A DNA stretch of 64,000 nt, taken from Pseudalkalibacillus berkeleyi (GTDB lineage Bacteria; Bacillota; Bacilli; Bacillales; Fictibacillaceae). Positions 1 through 8,504 of the stretch are shown piece after piece. Each line of letters opens with the position of its first letter. Positions within the stretch are counted from its first letter, which is position 1. The position numbers were made by a program, and so were the translations under genes. The stretch covers positions 1,922,001-1,986,000 of the forward strand of contig NZ_JAKIJS010000001.1 of assembly GCF_021608225.1 (NCBI RefSeq), in the 5' to 3' direction. A model generated the notes under the pieces. That model ran no database searches and was not told where the DNA came from. It was given only the letters and a program-made list of their open reading frames with translations.

Positions 1-163
1 GATAGATTTTTGTTCCGCGTTGACGGAAAAGAATAGATCCACCTGAAACTGTTTGCCCATCAGCTCTTTTAGCCCCTAGGCGTTTAGAGATTGAGTCACG
101 ACCGTTCTTCGTACTACCAACACCCTTTTTGGATGCGAAGTACTGCAGGTTTAATTTAAGCAT
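1..163 (-). CDS. rpmA: 50S ribosomal protein L27, partial at window edge
   Basis: The reverse strand from 163 reads [20 protein letters not shown], which is L27 of the large ribosomal subunit. The frame runs off the left edge, leaving 54 residues of a protein usually about 95 long. The family member in Firmicutes carries a short N-terminal extension ending in a bulky aromatic residue, removed before L27 can work in the ribosome. Here the extension is MLKLNLQYF and the expected cut is between F9 and A10. The start overlaps the prp stop by 8 bp, and prp encodes the protease that makes this cut, so substrate and enzyme are translationally adjacent. Confidence 0.95.
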   Translation of the reverse strand, partial: MLKLNLQYFASKKGVGSTKNGRDSISKRLGAKRADGQTVSGGSILFRQRGTKIY

Positions 164-503
164 GCGATGCACCTCCTAAAACCTCAATTTTAATATATTT
201 TCCATAGTCACGTTCGATTGTTCTGAGTGATACCAGCATACCTTCAAGTAAAAGTTGCATCTTCTTAGATGTTTCTTCATTTACTGAAGAAGGTGTTTTA
301 AAAAGTAAGTATCCGCCATTTTCTCGAGTTTCGACTTCAGGTTCAACCTGACAAAGCTCCTCGATTGCATTTACAGATCCAAAGGATACAGCTGTTACAG
401 CTGCACATACAAGATCATGTCCATAAGGACCTGATTCAGCATGTCCTGAAATGCTAAAAGACACGATGTTGTGCTGGTCACGATGAATATTGACGGTTAA
501 CAT
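156..503 (-). CDS. prp: Prp, cysteine protease that trims ribosomal protein L27
   Basis: A 115-residue protein of the YsxB/Prp family. The catalytic pair is visible as H21 (SGHAESG) and C33 (DLVCAAV), with the same 12-residue spacing as the characterised staphylococcal enzyme (H22/C34). In the family this protease removes the N-terminal extension of L27, which is essential for ribosome function. It sits between rplU and rpmA, as in other Firmicutes. The ATG lies five bases after the rplU stop without a strong ribosome binding site, suggesting translational coupling to rplU. Confidence 0.93.
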   Translation of the reverse strand: MLTVNIHRDQHNIVSFSISGHAESGPYGHDLVCAAVTAVSFGSVNAIEELCQVEPEVETRENGGYLLFKTPSSVNEETSKKMQLLLEGMLVSLRTIERDYGKYIKIEVLGGASHA

Positions 504-508
504 GATAA

Positions 509-817
509 TTATCCGTTAATTTTGTCAATAACGACTTTTGTGTAAGGCTGACGATGTCCTTGCTTACGACGATAGTTCTTTTTAGGCTTGAACTTGTAAA
601 CAACGACTTTCTTATTGCGGCCTTGTTTCTCAACTTTAGCCGTAACAGTCGCGCCATCAACGTTAGGGCTTCCGACTTTAACGTCGTCTCCACCTACCAT
701 CAATACACGGTCGAATGTAATCGTTTCACCTGCTTCAGCATCCAATTTCTCGATGAAAAGCTCTTGTCCTTCTTCAACGCGGAATTGCTTCCCGCCTGTT
801 TCGATAATTGCGTACAT
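509..817 (-). CDS. rplU: 50S ribosomal protein L21
   Basis: 102 residues beginning [17 protein letters not shown], the canonical L21 start, and of normal family length. L21 is a structural protein of the large subunit that binds 23S rRNA. A GTG three codons upstream is also in frame, but it is part of the ribosome binding site (AGGAGGTG), so the ATG at 817 is chosen. It is first in the rplU-prp-rpmA operon and is preceded by a long leader with a sigma-A promoter, an L21-leader-like hairpin and a repeat element. Expression is probably feedback-regulated through that leader. Confidence 0.96.
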   Translation of the reverse strand: MYAIIETGGKQFRVEEGQELFIEKLDAEAGETITFDRVLMVGGDDVKVGSPNVDGATVTAKVEKQGRNKKVVVYKFKPKKNYRRKQGHRQPYTKVVIDKING

Positions 818-861
818 AACTTGCACCTCCTGTTTGACTCAGACTCGCCATTGCAGGTGCT

Positions 862-1000
862 ACTGAATGAACATAGCCATCGTATTTCTTTGTTGCGTCG
901 TTACTCCGGTCCTCAAATAGTGTTACCTATGATCCGGTCCTCGTACACTTCCGCGCCTCGAAATACTCGACTCTTTTCATTCAGTTGAATCACTGAATGA
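862..1000. repeat. Compact inverted-repeat element inside the rplU leader
   Basis: ACTGAATGA at 862-870 faces TCATTCAGT at 977-985, bounding a 124-bp unit. A second ACTGAATGA at 992-1000 forms a tight hairpin with 978-985 and is also a direct repeat of the left end; the likeness extends through ACATAGCC versus ATACAGCC. Inside, CCGGTCCTC occurs at 906-914 and again at 934-942, and GAAATAC-type ends lie at both sides. The segment is GC-richer than its surroundings and has no credible ORF. It looks like an intergenic mobile or structured repeat inserted between the promoter and the L21 ribosome binding site. No named family is recognised. Confidence 0.55.
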
Positions 1001-1014
1001 ATACAGCCAATTTG

Positions 1015-1083
1015 ACTTGATATAATCAGTTAAGCTTGAAAACCTGCTTTGTGCGGTTGGAGCTTGAGGCTCCAAAAACCAAC
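1015..1083 (-). promoter_or_regulatory. L21-leader-like structured 5' UTR of rplU
   Basis: On the minus strand just after the predicted start of transcription lies a perfect 7-bp hairpin (arms 1069-1075 and 1057-1063, loop 1064-1068). It is followed by CCGCACAAAGCAGG and a short AAGCTT stretch. This arrangement resembles the ribosomal protein L21 leader described upstream of rplU in Firmicutes, thought to let L21 repress its own synthesis. The assignment is by position and remembered consensus, not by a covariance-model search. Confidence 0.5.
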
Positions 1084-1089
1084 GAAAGA

Positions 1090-1119
1090 ATCATACCATA
1101 GAAATGAAGAGATTGTCAA
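1090..1119 (-). promoter_or_regulatory. Sigma-A promoter of the rplU-prp-rpmA operon
   Basis: Minus strand TTGACA (1114-1119), an 18-bp spacer, then TATGAT (1090-1095). It lies immediately after the rng stop codon and gives a leader of about 265 nucleotides before the rplU ATG. Confidence 0.8.
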
Positions 1120-1121
1120 CG

Positions 1122-2573
1122 TTATTCCTTATCTATTCTAGCTTCAATATCAGCTTTTTGACCGATGTGTCGAATCCGAATATTAGGTCCTTCTGAATCG
1201 ATAGACTTTGTCACAAACAACCGAGCAGGTATAAGATTTGATATATGCTCTAACCGGTCTGATTGATTTTCATGAATATAAGAGTATAATTCACTCGAAA
1301 GTTCGACCCAGACGCCTTCTTCTTCTGTAGTGCTAAGTTCATGGACACGTCGTTCTAACTCATAAAATAGTGTCTTTACAGAGAATTGTTGATGTGGTGA
1401 TTGGCAGCGATTACAGTCATCCTTCATTATTGCGTGTAGACTATCTCTTACCTTTTGTCTTGTTAACTCCATTATACCAAGCGCTGTGAACCCATAAATC
1501 CTCGTTTGTATCGGATCACTTTCTAAAGCTGTCTTTAAATGCTTTTGAACTTCCAATCGGTGACGTTCGTCTGACATTCGTATGAAATCAATCACAACCA
1601 TACCACTAATATTACGGAGTCTAAGTTGTCTGGCCGTTTCTTCAGCAGCAAGTAGATTGGTCTGAAGGATTGCCTGGGCACGATCTTGTTTGCCTGTAAA
1701 TTTCCCTGTATTAACGTCAATGACGGTCAATGCTTCTGTATAATCAATTTGAATATGTCCACCGTTTTTTAACCAAATTGACTGATTCAATGCTTTTTGA
1801 ATGGATGCGTCAACTTGATAATAAGAAAAGATATTCTCATGTCCTTTATAGAGTGATAGCTTGTAATTTTTTGATAATATATTTTTACACTTTTGATAAG
1901 CTTTAAACTCGTCAAATACTAACTCCGCCTCTTTGGCTAAATGATTATTTAAAGCCGTATCGATTATAGATTTTCCTTCAAACAATAAATGAACTTCACT
2001 CATACTCTTCGACTTCCCAAGAATGTGGTGCCATTTATGTCGTAATTCATAAAATTCTTCTTCAAGCTTATCTCTTGATGTCTTGGCACTTGAGGTCCTC
2101 ATGATGACCCCCTCTTGCCCTTCAATCAAAGCTTCCCCAGCAAGCTTAACCTGATCCCTTCCGTTTTCTGTTAGCTTTTTTGAAACCGCAACATACTCTC
2201 CAAACGGCAAATAAACAAGGTTTTCTCCTGGTATTGCAATATTACCCGTCAGAAGAGGACCCTTGTTTTTCGATGCTTCTCGCTTGACCTGTACCACAAT
2301 AGTTTGACCTTCATGAATGACTTCATTAATGGGGCGTTCTTGGTTATGATCATTAACGAGATCCGTTGCATGAATGAAGCCATTTTGTTCATGTCCTATA
2401 TCAACAAATGCAGCTTGCATGCCCGGAAGGACTTTAATAACGCGGCCCAGATAGATATTTTCCGCTTTCGGATAAGCGTCTGGTCGTTCAATCAGAATTT
2501 CAACTACTTTTCCGTCCTGGATAATTGCCGCTCTTTTTTCTGAAGTGGTTAAATTAAAAATAATTTGATCCAT
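1122..2573 (-). CDS. rng: Ribonuclease E/G family endoribonuclease
   Basis: 483 residues. An S1-like RNA-binding domain lies at about 36-120, the DNase I-like catalytic core carries the metal-binding aspartates as IDVNTG (D286) and VIDFIRM (D329), and the zinc-link cysteines are C387 and C390 (CNRC). The family cleaves single-stranded AU-rich RNA in rRNA maturation and mRNA decay. The usual IDFIDM motif reads IDFIRM here, but the metal-ligand aspartate is kept. The ATG at 2573 is chosen over an in-frame TTG at 2585 because GAGGA lies between them at proper spacing. It sits between spoIVFB and rplU. B. subtilis lacks this enzyme and relies on RNase Y and RNase J. Confidence 0.9.
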   Translation of the reverse strand: MDQIIFNLTTSEKRAAIIQDGKVVEILIERPDAYPKAENIYLGRVIKVLPGMQAAFVDIGHEQNGFIHATDLVNDHNQERPINEVIHEGQTIVVQVKREASKNKGPLLTGNIAIPGENLVYLPFGEYVAVSKKLTENGRDQVKLAGEALIEGQEGVIMRTSSAKTSRDKLEEEFYELRHKWHHILGKSKSMSEVHLLFEGKSIIDTALNNHLAKEAELVFDEFKAYQKCKNILSKNYKLSLYKGHENIFSYYQVDASIQKALNQSIWLKNGGHIQIDYTEALTVIDVNTGKFTGKQDRAQAILQTNLLAAEETARQLRLRNISGMVVIDFIRMSDERHRLEVQKHLKTALESDPIQTRIYGFTALGIMELTRQKVRDSLHAIMKDDCNRCQSPHQQFSVKTLFYELERRVHELSTTEEEGVWVELSSELYSYIHENQSDRLEHISNLIPARLFVTKSIDSEGPNIRIRHIGQKADIEARIDKE

Positions 2574-2615
2574 GTGCTTCCTCAATTCTTCATTACAAAT
2601 GCCTTTTCATACATT

Positions 2616-3461
2616 TTAACGAAAAAGATCTTGGATTGCACATGTCCTAGCGCTTCTCTTAAAATAAGCGTTCAATAGTTCCTTCTCATTGCAAACAAAA
2701 GGTGGGGTGGTCTTAACATGTACTTCATGAAGATATCCTTTATGGAGTTTGGAAAGGACACCATCTAAAGTCATAGTTGGTTCAACTAAAATCACTTTCT
2801 TTTTCCTGGATTTCTCCATTATATTCAACCGCTCTAATAAAAATCGGATATACATATAGGATTGGTGCTTCCATTCCACATAATGCGCATATAGCAAGAA
2901 TGACAATACAATTAGTAGATTTAGATGGAACGAATAAATGAGGATCGTCGAAATCATAAATAGGAATAATAAACTTATTGAAGCAACCAGCATCGTACTC
3001 TTCGCACGTTTATAAGGAAGAAATACTGTCAGAAACAAAAAAAGAAGCTTGCCACCATCCAATGGCCACAAAGGGAGGAGGTTGAACAACAGAATCATCC
3101 AGTTGATTGAGATAAACTTTTCGATTAATACAGGGTCTCCATACCCCGTTAATAGCAAGAGGGAAGATAAACCAATCATCCATAAATGTTGAATGGGTCC
3201 CGCCAAAGTCACGACTATTTCCTCTAAATAGGGTCGGTTTCCGTACTCATCCATTTCCGCCACGCCACCGAACGGGAGCATTTCTACCTTAACTAAACGC
3301 CATTTGAAGAAGAGCGCAGCTAATGCATGACCGATCTCGTGAATGAAAATCACAATAAATAAGATTAGAAATTCCCTAAAATAACCTGTAAGAATACCAG
3401 TCGCTGCCACGAGCCACAGAAGCGGATTGATCCTAATCAAATTTATAAATTTCCACATCAA
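2616..3461 (-). CDS. spoIVFB: SpoIVFB, intramembrane site-2 protease that activates pro-sigma-K
   Basis: 281 residues with several hydrophobic segments. The zinc-binding HEIGH motif is at 41-45, and the second active-site element NLLPLWPLDG is at 127-136 with D135 as the third ligand. A cytoplasmic C-terminal region of CBS-like character begins near residue 215. In the mother cell the family cleaves pro-sigma-K within the outer forespore membrane. Its ATG overlaps the spoIVFA stop as ATGA (3458-3461), fitting the inhibitor-protease pair known for this operon. Confidence 0.95.
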   Translation of the reverse strand: MMWKFINLIRINPLLWLVAATGILTGYFREFLILFIVIFIHEIGHALAALFFKWRLVKVEMLPFGGVAEMDEYGNRPYLEEIVVTLAGPIQHLWMIGLSSLLLLTGYGDPVLIEKFISINWMILLFNLLPLWPLDGGKLLFLFLTVFLPYKRAKSTMLVASISLLFLFMISTILIYSFHLNLLIVLSFLLYAHYVEWKHQSYMYIRFLLERLNIMEKSRKKKVILVEPTMTLDGVLSKLHKGYLHEVHVKTTPPFVCNEKELLNAYFKRSARTCAIQDLFR

Positions 3462-4198
3462 TCTGAGGATAACGCCTTTAGAGGATCGATGAATCCGCCA
3501 TTATCCTTTATTGCAAAATAGAATAAACCTGTATCAGATTTCTCTTCCTTAGTTACTTTTCCTAAATCCGCACCTGCATCAATATAATTATATAGTTTAA
3601 TTTCCTCACTAATTTTATTTAATTTGCCATACCACGATTCACTTCCATCGAAATGTTGGACCACAACCGTCTTTCCAAGTTGTTCTTTCTCTCCAATGAA
3701 GATGATGAACCCTTCTTTTATTGAGGAAACATCTGTATTACTGCCCGTCTCTAATAAGACACCTTTACCGTTATCTTTAAAGGATTGTAGAACTTTCGCG
3801 TTTGCTGGAAGTGCGTAATTACTTGCTTTCCCAATCGAGTCAGCCGTTTTGTTCTTGGAATCAGTTGGAAATAAAGTGAGCGGCTTCCCGAAACGATTTT
3901 CATACCAGTTCGCGACAGAAGCAAATTGGAACTCTTCCTCAAACGCATTATTCACATAACCCTGTATATTCCCTAAAGGGGCAGAAGGGTTTTTGAAAAT
4001 GATACCTATAACTAAAAATAGACATATCGCTGCCATAACTCTGAAAAGAAATCCTTCTGATGAAAACAATGGGTGTCCTCCATTGCTATTTCTATTTAAA
4101 ACACTAAGACGATTAGAAGAGGATTCGTCCACATTGTTCCGATGGCTTTTAATTTGGTTCTGGTACTTCCTTCTAACCTCATCCGCTCTATTTTTCAT
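3458..4198 (-). CDS. spoIVFA: SpoIVFA, regulator and scaffold of SpoIVFB
   Basis: 246 residues. A basic N-terminal region is followed by one membrane segment at about 50-67, then an extracytoplasmic domain with the fold of LytM/M23 peptidases (QHFDGSESWYGKL near 185). In B. subtilis the protein anchors SpoIVFB and BofA and holds the protease inactive until a forespore signal cleaves SpoIVFA. The M23 zinc site looks incomplete, consistent with a non-enzymatic role. It is first in the spoIVFA-spoIVFB operon and is preceded by a candidate sigma-E promoter. Confidence 0.9.
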   Translation of the reverse strand: MKNRADEVRRKYQNQIKSHRNNVDESSSNRLSVLNRNSNGGHPLFSSEGFLFRVMAAICLFLVIGIIFKNPSAPLGNIQGYVNNAFEEEFQFASVANWYENRFGKPLTLFPTDSKNKTADSIGKASNYALPANAKVLQSFKDNGKGVLLETGSNTDVSSIKEGFIIFIGEKEQLGKTVVVQHFDGSESWYGKLNKISEEIKLYNYIDAGADLGKVTKEEKSDTGLFYFAIKDNGGFIDPLKALSSD

Positions 4199-4228
4199 TG
4201 ACCTCCACCCTCTACACCTGATTTGTAC

Positions 4229-4256
4229 ATGTTTATGACTTGTCCGTGGGGATTAT
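4229..4256 (-). promoter_or_regulatory. Candidate sigma-E promoter of spoIVFAB
   Basis: Minus strand ATA (4254-4256), 16 bp, then CATAAACAT (4229-4237). This agrees with the mother-cell sigma-E pattern of ATA and CATA-type elements spaced 16-18 bp. An inverted repeat TGTACATG/CATGTACA (4224-4231 and 4259-4266) brackets it. Confidence 0.45.
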
Positions 4257-4352
4257 GACATGTACATAGTGAGGTCAAGAAGAATAGAAGACTTCTATGT
4301 TTACATAATTAAAATATGAGAAGCCTTGGTGTCGAGTATGAATAACTGTATT

Positions 4353-4400
4353 AAAAAAGCCAGATCCCCTAGCTGCGACAAGCAATTAGGTAATCTGACC
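4353..4400 (-). terminator. Rho-independent terminator after minD
   Basis: Minus strand GGTCAGATTACCTA pairs imperfectly with TAGGGGATCTGGC and is followed by TTTTTT (4353-4358). It lies just after the minD stop. Confidence 0.75.
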
Positions 4401-4407
4401 TTTTTGT

Positions 4408-5205
4408 TTATGCTCTCATTCCGAAAAACTGTTTCACTTTCTTAAAGAGACCCTTGTCTTGCTCTAAGGACATGAGTGGAACAGATTCACCAAGAATTCT
4501 TCTAGCAATGTTCCGATAAGCTTGTGACGCTTTTGTATCTGGATTTAAGGCAATTGGTTCGCCTCGATTAGCTGCACCTAATACCGATTCATCATCAACT
4601 ACGATTCCTAATAGCTCAATCGCTAATATAGAAACAATCTCGTCTACATCTAAAGAATCACCATTTTCCATCATATGAGCTTTTAACCGATTCACAATCA
4701 GTTTCGGTGATTCCATATCCTCTTGCTCCAATAACCCAATGATTCGGTCGGCATCTCTTACAGAAGCTGTTTCAGGATTCGTAACGACAATGGATTGATC
4801 TGCACCTGCGACTGCATTCTTAAATCCTTGTTCAATTCCTGCAGGACAATCAATGATTACATAATCATAATCCTGTTTAAGCTCCGCTACAATCCGCTTC
4901 ATCTGATCTGGGGTGACAGCACTCTTATCTTTCGTTTGCGCTGCTGGCAGAAGGTATAAACATTCAAACCGCTTATCCTTGATCAGAGCTTGATGGAGTT
5001 TACATCGATTTTGTGCAACGTCCACTAAATCATATATGATTCTGTTTTCAAGCCCCATGACGACGTCCAGATTACGAAGTCCAATGTCTGTATCAATGAG
5101 ACAGACTTTCTTTCCAAGGAGTGCAAGTGACGTCCCTATATTGGCTGTAGTTGTCGTCTTTCCAACTCCGCCTTTTCCAGATGTAATTACGATCGCTTCA
5201 CCCAC
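4408..5205 (-). CDS. minD: MinD, ATPase for division-site placement
   Basis: 265 residues with the deviant Walker A motif SGKGGVGKTT at 9-18, characteristic of ParA/MinD ATPases. The C-terminal amphipathic helix (LFKKVKQFFGMRA) binds the membrane. MinD recruits MinC so that FtsZ rings are blocked at the poles. It follows minC by 17 bp in the mreBCD-minCD block conserved in Bacillus. A terminator closes the operon. Confidence 0.97.
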   Translation of the reverse strand: MGEAIVITSGKGGVGKTTTTANIGTSLALLGKKVCLIDTDIGLRNLDVVMGLENRIIYDLVDVAQNRCKLHQALIKDKRFECLYLLPAAQTKDKSAVTPDQMKRIVAELKQDYDYVIIDCPAGIEQGFKNAVAGADQSIVVTNPETASVRDADRIIGLLEQEDMESPKLIVNRLKAHMMENGDSLDVDEIVSILAIELLGIVVDDESVLGAANRGEPIALNPDTKASQAYRNIARRILGESVPLMSLEQDKGLFKKVKQFFGMRA

Positions 5206-5222
5206 AAAACATTCCCCTTTCC

Positions 5223-5906
5223 CTACAGTCGGTTTAAACCCGGTCTGATCTGGTGCAAAATGTGCAGACGATCCATTTTAATCTGATTGTCCTCATCATC
5301 TAAGTATGCACATACACCATCATATTCTTGTTCATCTTCTTCATCTTGAAATAATTGATCAGCAATTCGTACAAGAGAAGGAATCATGATTGAAGCTGAA
5401 ACGATTGCTGAGGTACGACCTTCACAGCCAGCATGAGCAATTCCTTTCAACGATCCCATAACAAAGATATTACCAGTGGCGGCAATATAACCTCCTGGAT
5501 TGACATCGCCAATCAACAAAAGGTCACCTTGTACTTTCAGAATCTGACCTGATCGGACCATCCGACTTACCGATGTTATTTCATTTTCCTTCTTCATATA
5601 TTCTGCATACTCTTTCGTGATCACTTCTGATTCGATAGCGTCAACAAGGAGATTTTTCTTTTGATAAATAATTTTATGAAGGAGCTCTTCTTGTTGCTCA
5701 GTTAAATACCTTTTGCCGACTTTCACCTTGACGGGTATTTTCGGTCCATCAGAAGGTTGGTTCTCAGATGGATGTATTAATTTTGTTTCTAATTCAGAGA
5801 GCAAATGATCGAAGGAGCAATTATCATCTAAATTGAGGATAAGACCTTCTTTCGTCCCTTTTATCGTTACAAAATGGTTGTTTACTTGTTTCTGTTTCTG
5901 TGCCAT
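5223..5906 (-). CDS. minC: MinC, FtsZ-ring inhibitor
   Basis: 227 residues. The N-terminal FtsZ-interaction domain starts with HFVTIKGTKEGL, and the C-terminal right-handed beta-helix contains the NPGGYIAATGNIFVMGSLKG repeats that dimerise and contact MinD. The ATG at 5906 is preferred over an upstream GTG/ATG region because GAGGTG precedes it and the protein then aligns with the short N-terminus typical of MinC. It is transcribed with minD. Confidence 0.95.
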   Translation of the reverse strand: MAQKQKQVNNHFVTIKGTKEGLILNLDDNCSFDHLLSELETKLIHPSENQPSDGPKIPVKVKVGKRYLTEQQEELLHKIIYQKKNLLVDAIESEVITKEYAEYMKKENEITSVSRMVRSGQILKVQGDLLLIGDVNPGGYIAATGNIFVMGSLKGIAHAGCEGRTSAIVSASIMIPSLVRIADQLFQDEEDEQEYDGVCAYLDDEDNQIKMDRLHILHQIRPGLNRL

Positions 5907-5968
5907 TACCCTGTTCACCTCAACATACACAATTTCGACAAAGTCAAATGGTAATCCTTTTTTCTACC

Positions 5969-6487
5969 CTATTTTTCTTCTAAGTCAATCGCGATGTTGA
6001 TTAACCATTTTCGAAGTGGGTAATAGACCAAAACAACGAACACACAATTCAACAACAACGTAGGTAGATATCGCTGATAAACAAATATTTCTAAGTTCAT
6101 ATTCGCAATATCGATTAAGGTGTACAATCCGAACACCAAGAATTCAAATGCCGAAAGTCCGATAATCATAACGAATAATGTCACAAAAATGTTTCCGTGG
6201 AAATAACGCGCGATAAATGTCGTAATATAAGCCGTTAACCCCATTGAAAACATGTAAACTCCGATTAGATCTGTAAAAATAAGGTCATATAAAAGGCCAA
6301 AAGCAACGCCATAAAGTACACCCCTCATTGGCGTAATATACATGCCAATGAAGCACACCATGATGACGACAAACCTAGGAATGATAATCGTCTCGTTGTC
6401 CATATGCTGTGGTGTGAAAACTTGCATCAATGTACTTTCGCTAATAAATAACAGGTATGTAAGAAAAGGAAGAAGAAAGCGAATCAT
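5969..6487 (-). CDS. mreD: MreD, integral membrane rod-shape protein
   Basis: 172 residues, nearly all hydrophobic with about five membrane segments, beginning MIRFLLPFLTYLLF. The family belongs to the elongasome, which couples MreB filaments to peptidoglycan synthesis. The start overlaps the mreC stop by 4 bp (6484-6487), so the two are translationally coupled. Confidence 0.93.
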   Translation of the reverse strand: MIRFLLPFLTYLLFISESTLMQVFTPQHMDNETIIIPRFVVIMVCFIGMYITPMRGVLYGVAFGLLYDLIFTDLIGVYMFSMGLTAYITTFIARYFHGNIFVTLFVMIIGLSAFEFLVFGLYTLIDIANMNLEIFVYQRYLPTLLLNCVFVVLVYYPLRKWLINIAIDLEEK

Positions 6488-7374
6488 GACGTTTCTTCCT
6501 CCTCTACCGTATTCGTATCAGTTTCGGTTTCGACTTCTTGTATTTTCCGTTTCACGACCATAACATGATGGATATCATAAAGGTCTGCAGCCGGTTCGAT
6601 ATAAGCTGTTTGTGTAGGTTCAACTTTATCAGGTTCAAACCTCACAATTTTTCCGATTTCACGACCTTTAGGAAAGATACCGCCTAATCCGGATGTTGTA
6701 ACCGTCTGGCCCTTTTTTAACTCTTTATCGATTCCGATCATCTTCATTGTGAGTAGTTTCTGCTTCTGATCAAATCCTTGGATTAAACCATAAACCCTCT
6801 CTTTTTCACCTTGCACCACGGCTGAGATTCGACTATTCGGATCATGGTTACTGATGAGTTCAACGGTAGAGTGAAAAGCAGAAACTTTATGGATTTTACC
6901 AATGAGTCCTTTATCCGTTATAACGGCCATATTCGGCTTAATTCCGGCCTGCTTCCCGACATCAATTTGGATAAATTGATACCATCTCTCAGGAGCTCTT
7001 CCAATAATTGTCCCATGCCAAACCGTGTAATCTGAAAGGGTTTGCTCCTTTTTCAATGTCCCACGAAGTGATTCGTTATCTTTCTTTAAATCTTTCACAC
7101 GACTAGCCAGCTTATCATACTCATTCAATTGTTGTTTGAGCACTTTATTTTGTTCGTAAATCTCTTTCATTTCAACGGCATTCCCAAAGAAACCCGCCAC
7201 AAAGTTCGCGGGTTTATAGAAGATTGACTGAGTCCAGCCAACAGTATCATGTAAGAGTTGTTCCGGCCATGAAATATTTTCTCTTTCTTTCATTGAGAAA
7301 CCAATCATGGCTACGAGAACAATCATACTAACTAACAGAATAATAAGACGTTTGTTCGAGAAAAACTGCGGCAC
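6484..7374 (-). CDS. mreC: MreC, rod-shape scaffold protein
   Basis: 296 residues. It has a single membrane anchor at about 9-26, a coiled coil at about 68-105 (EIYEQNKVLKQQLNEYDKLA), and two extracytoplasmic beta-barrel domains ending near residue 275, followed by an acidic tail rich in E and T. MreC links cytoplasmic MreB to the penicillin-binding proteins outside the membrane. It lies between mreB and mreD, as in all Bacillus genomes. Confidence 0.95.
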   Translation of the reverse strand: MPQFFSNKRLIILLVSMIVLVAMIGFSMKERENISWPEQLLHDTVGWTQSIFYKPANFVAGFFGNAVEMKEIYEQNKVLKQQLNEYDKLASRVKDLKKDNESLRGTLKKEQTLSDYTVWHGTIIGRAPERWYQFIQIDVGKQAGIKPNMAVITDKGLIGKIHKVSAFHSTVELISNHDPNSRISAVVQGEKERVYGLIQGFDQKQKLLTMKMIGIDKELKKGQTVTTSGLGGIFPKGREIGKIVRFEPDKVEPTQTAYIEPAADLYDIHHVMVVKRKIQEVETETDTNTVEEEETS

Positions 7375-7386
7375 GATTCACACCTC

Positions 7387-8430
7387 TTAATATTTTGATT
7401 TAGAACGGCCGCCACCAAATCCAGGCTTGTTTCTAACCTGTTGATAGTTTTCAATTGCACGACCTGTACCAATCGCTACGCAGTCTAATGCATTTTCTGC
7501 CACAATTACCGGCATTTTCGTTTCTTCACTAATGATTCGGTCAAGGTTACGTAGTAAAGCTCCACCACCAGTTAACACAATCCCACGATCCATAATATCT
7601 GCTGCTAATTCAGGTGGCGTCTTTTCTAATGCCAGCTTAACAGCATCCATGATCGTATCTACCGTATCTTTTAATGCACCTGCAATTTCTTCACTAGAAA
7701 TGGAGATTGTTTTCGGAAGTCCTGTTAAGAGGTCACGACCACGGATATCCATTTCTTCCATGCCATCTGAAGTATCTGCTGAACCAATATCAAGTTTGAT
7801 TGTTTCTGCAGTTCGTTCACCGATAATCACATTGTACGTTTTCTTGATGTACTGAATGATCGCGTCGTCCATTTCATCTCCAGCAACACGAATGGATTGT
7901 TTCTCTACAATTCCACCAAGTGAAATGATGGCTACTTCCGTCGTTCCTCCACCGATATCAACTACCATACTACCTGTAGGTTCCCAAACTGGAAGGTCCG
8001 CACCAATTGCAGCTGCAAGCGGTTCTTCGATCGTCTCAACGTCACGAGCTCCTGCTTGTTTCGTCGCTTCTTTAACCGCGCGCTCTTCAACGTGAGTAAT
8101 TCCGGATGGTACACAAACCATCACGAATGGTTTACGAGAAAAGACTGAACGATTCTTTTGTGCTTGTTGAATATAATACTTCATCATCGTTGCAGTTGTA
8201 TCATAATCTGCAATAACCCCATCTTTCATCGGTCGGCGTGCGACGATGTTTCCAGGTGTACGACCAATCATATTTTTAGCGGCATTACCTACTGCTTCGA
8301 TATCTCCGCTTTTCGTATTAATGGCAACTACGGAAGGTTCACGAACAACTACACCCTTCCCTTTCACATATACCAATGTATTTGCAGTACCTAAATCAAT
8401 TCCCATATCTCTTGAAAATCCACCAAACAT
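7387..8430 (-). CDS. mreB: MreB, actin-like cell-shape protein
   Basis: 347 residues. The actin-fold phosphate-1 motif is [13 protein letters not shown], the phosphate-2 motif is [15 protein letters not shown], and the adenosine motif is [16 protein letters not shown]-terminal MFGGFSRD is the usual membrane-associating segment. MreB filaments direct sidewall synthesis. It is the first gene of the mreBCD-minCD run and follows radC. Confidence 0.97.
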   Translation of the reverse strand: MFGGFSRDMGIDLGTANTLVYVKGKGVVVREPSVVAINTKSGDIEAVGNAAKNMIGRTPGNIVARRPMKDGVIADYDTTATMMKYYIQQAQKNRSVFSRKPFVMVCVPSGITHVEERAVKEATKQAGARDVETIEEPLAAAIGADLPVWEPTGSMVVDIGGGTTEVAIISLGGIVEKQSIRVAGDEMDDAIIQYIKKTYNVIIGERTAETIKLDIGSADTSDGMEEMDIRGRDLLTGLPKTISISSEEIAGALKDTVDTIMDAVKLALEKTPPELAADIMDRGIVLTGGGALLRNLDRIISEETKMPVIVAENALDCVAIGTGRAIENYQQVRNKPGFGGGRSKSKY

Positions 8431-8504
8431 TTATGTAAATCTCCCTTCATTACTAGCAAAACTCATAACTTTGATTATACTCCAAACCCTAAGGCTTGAA
8501 CAGT

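Noticed and set aside
554-988. 144-residue plus-strand ORF across rplU and its leader
   Set aside because: It lies antisense to L21 and to the repeat element, with no ribosome binding site; the composition fits a shadow frame.
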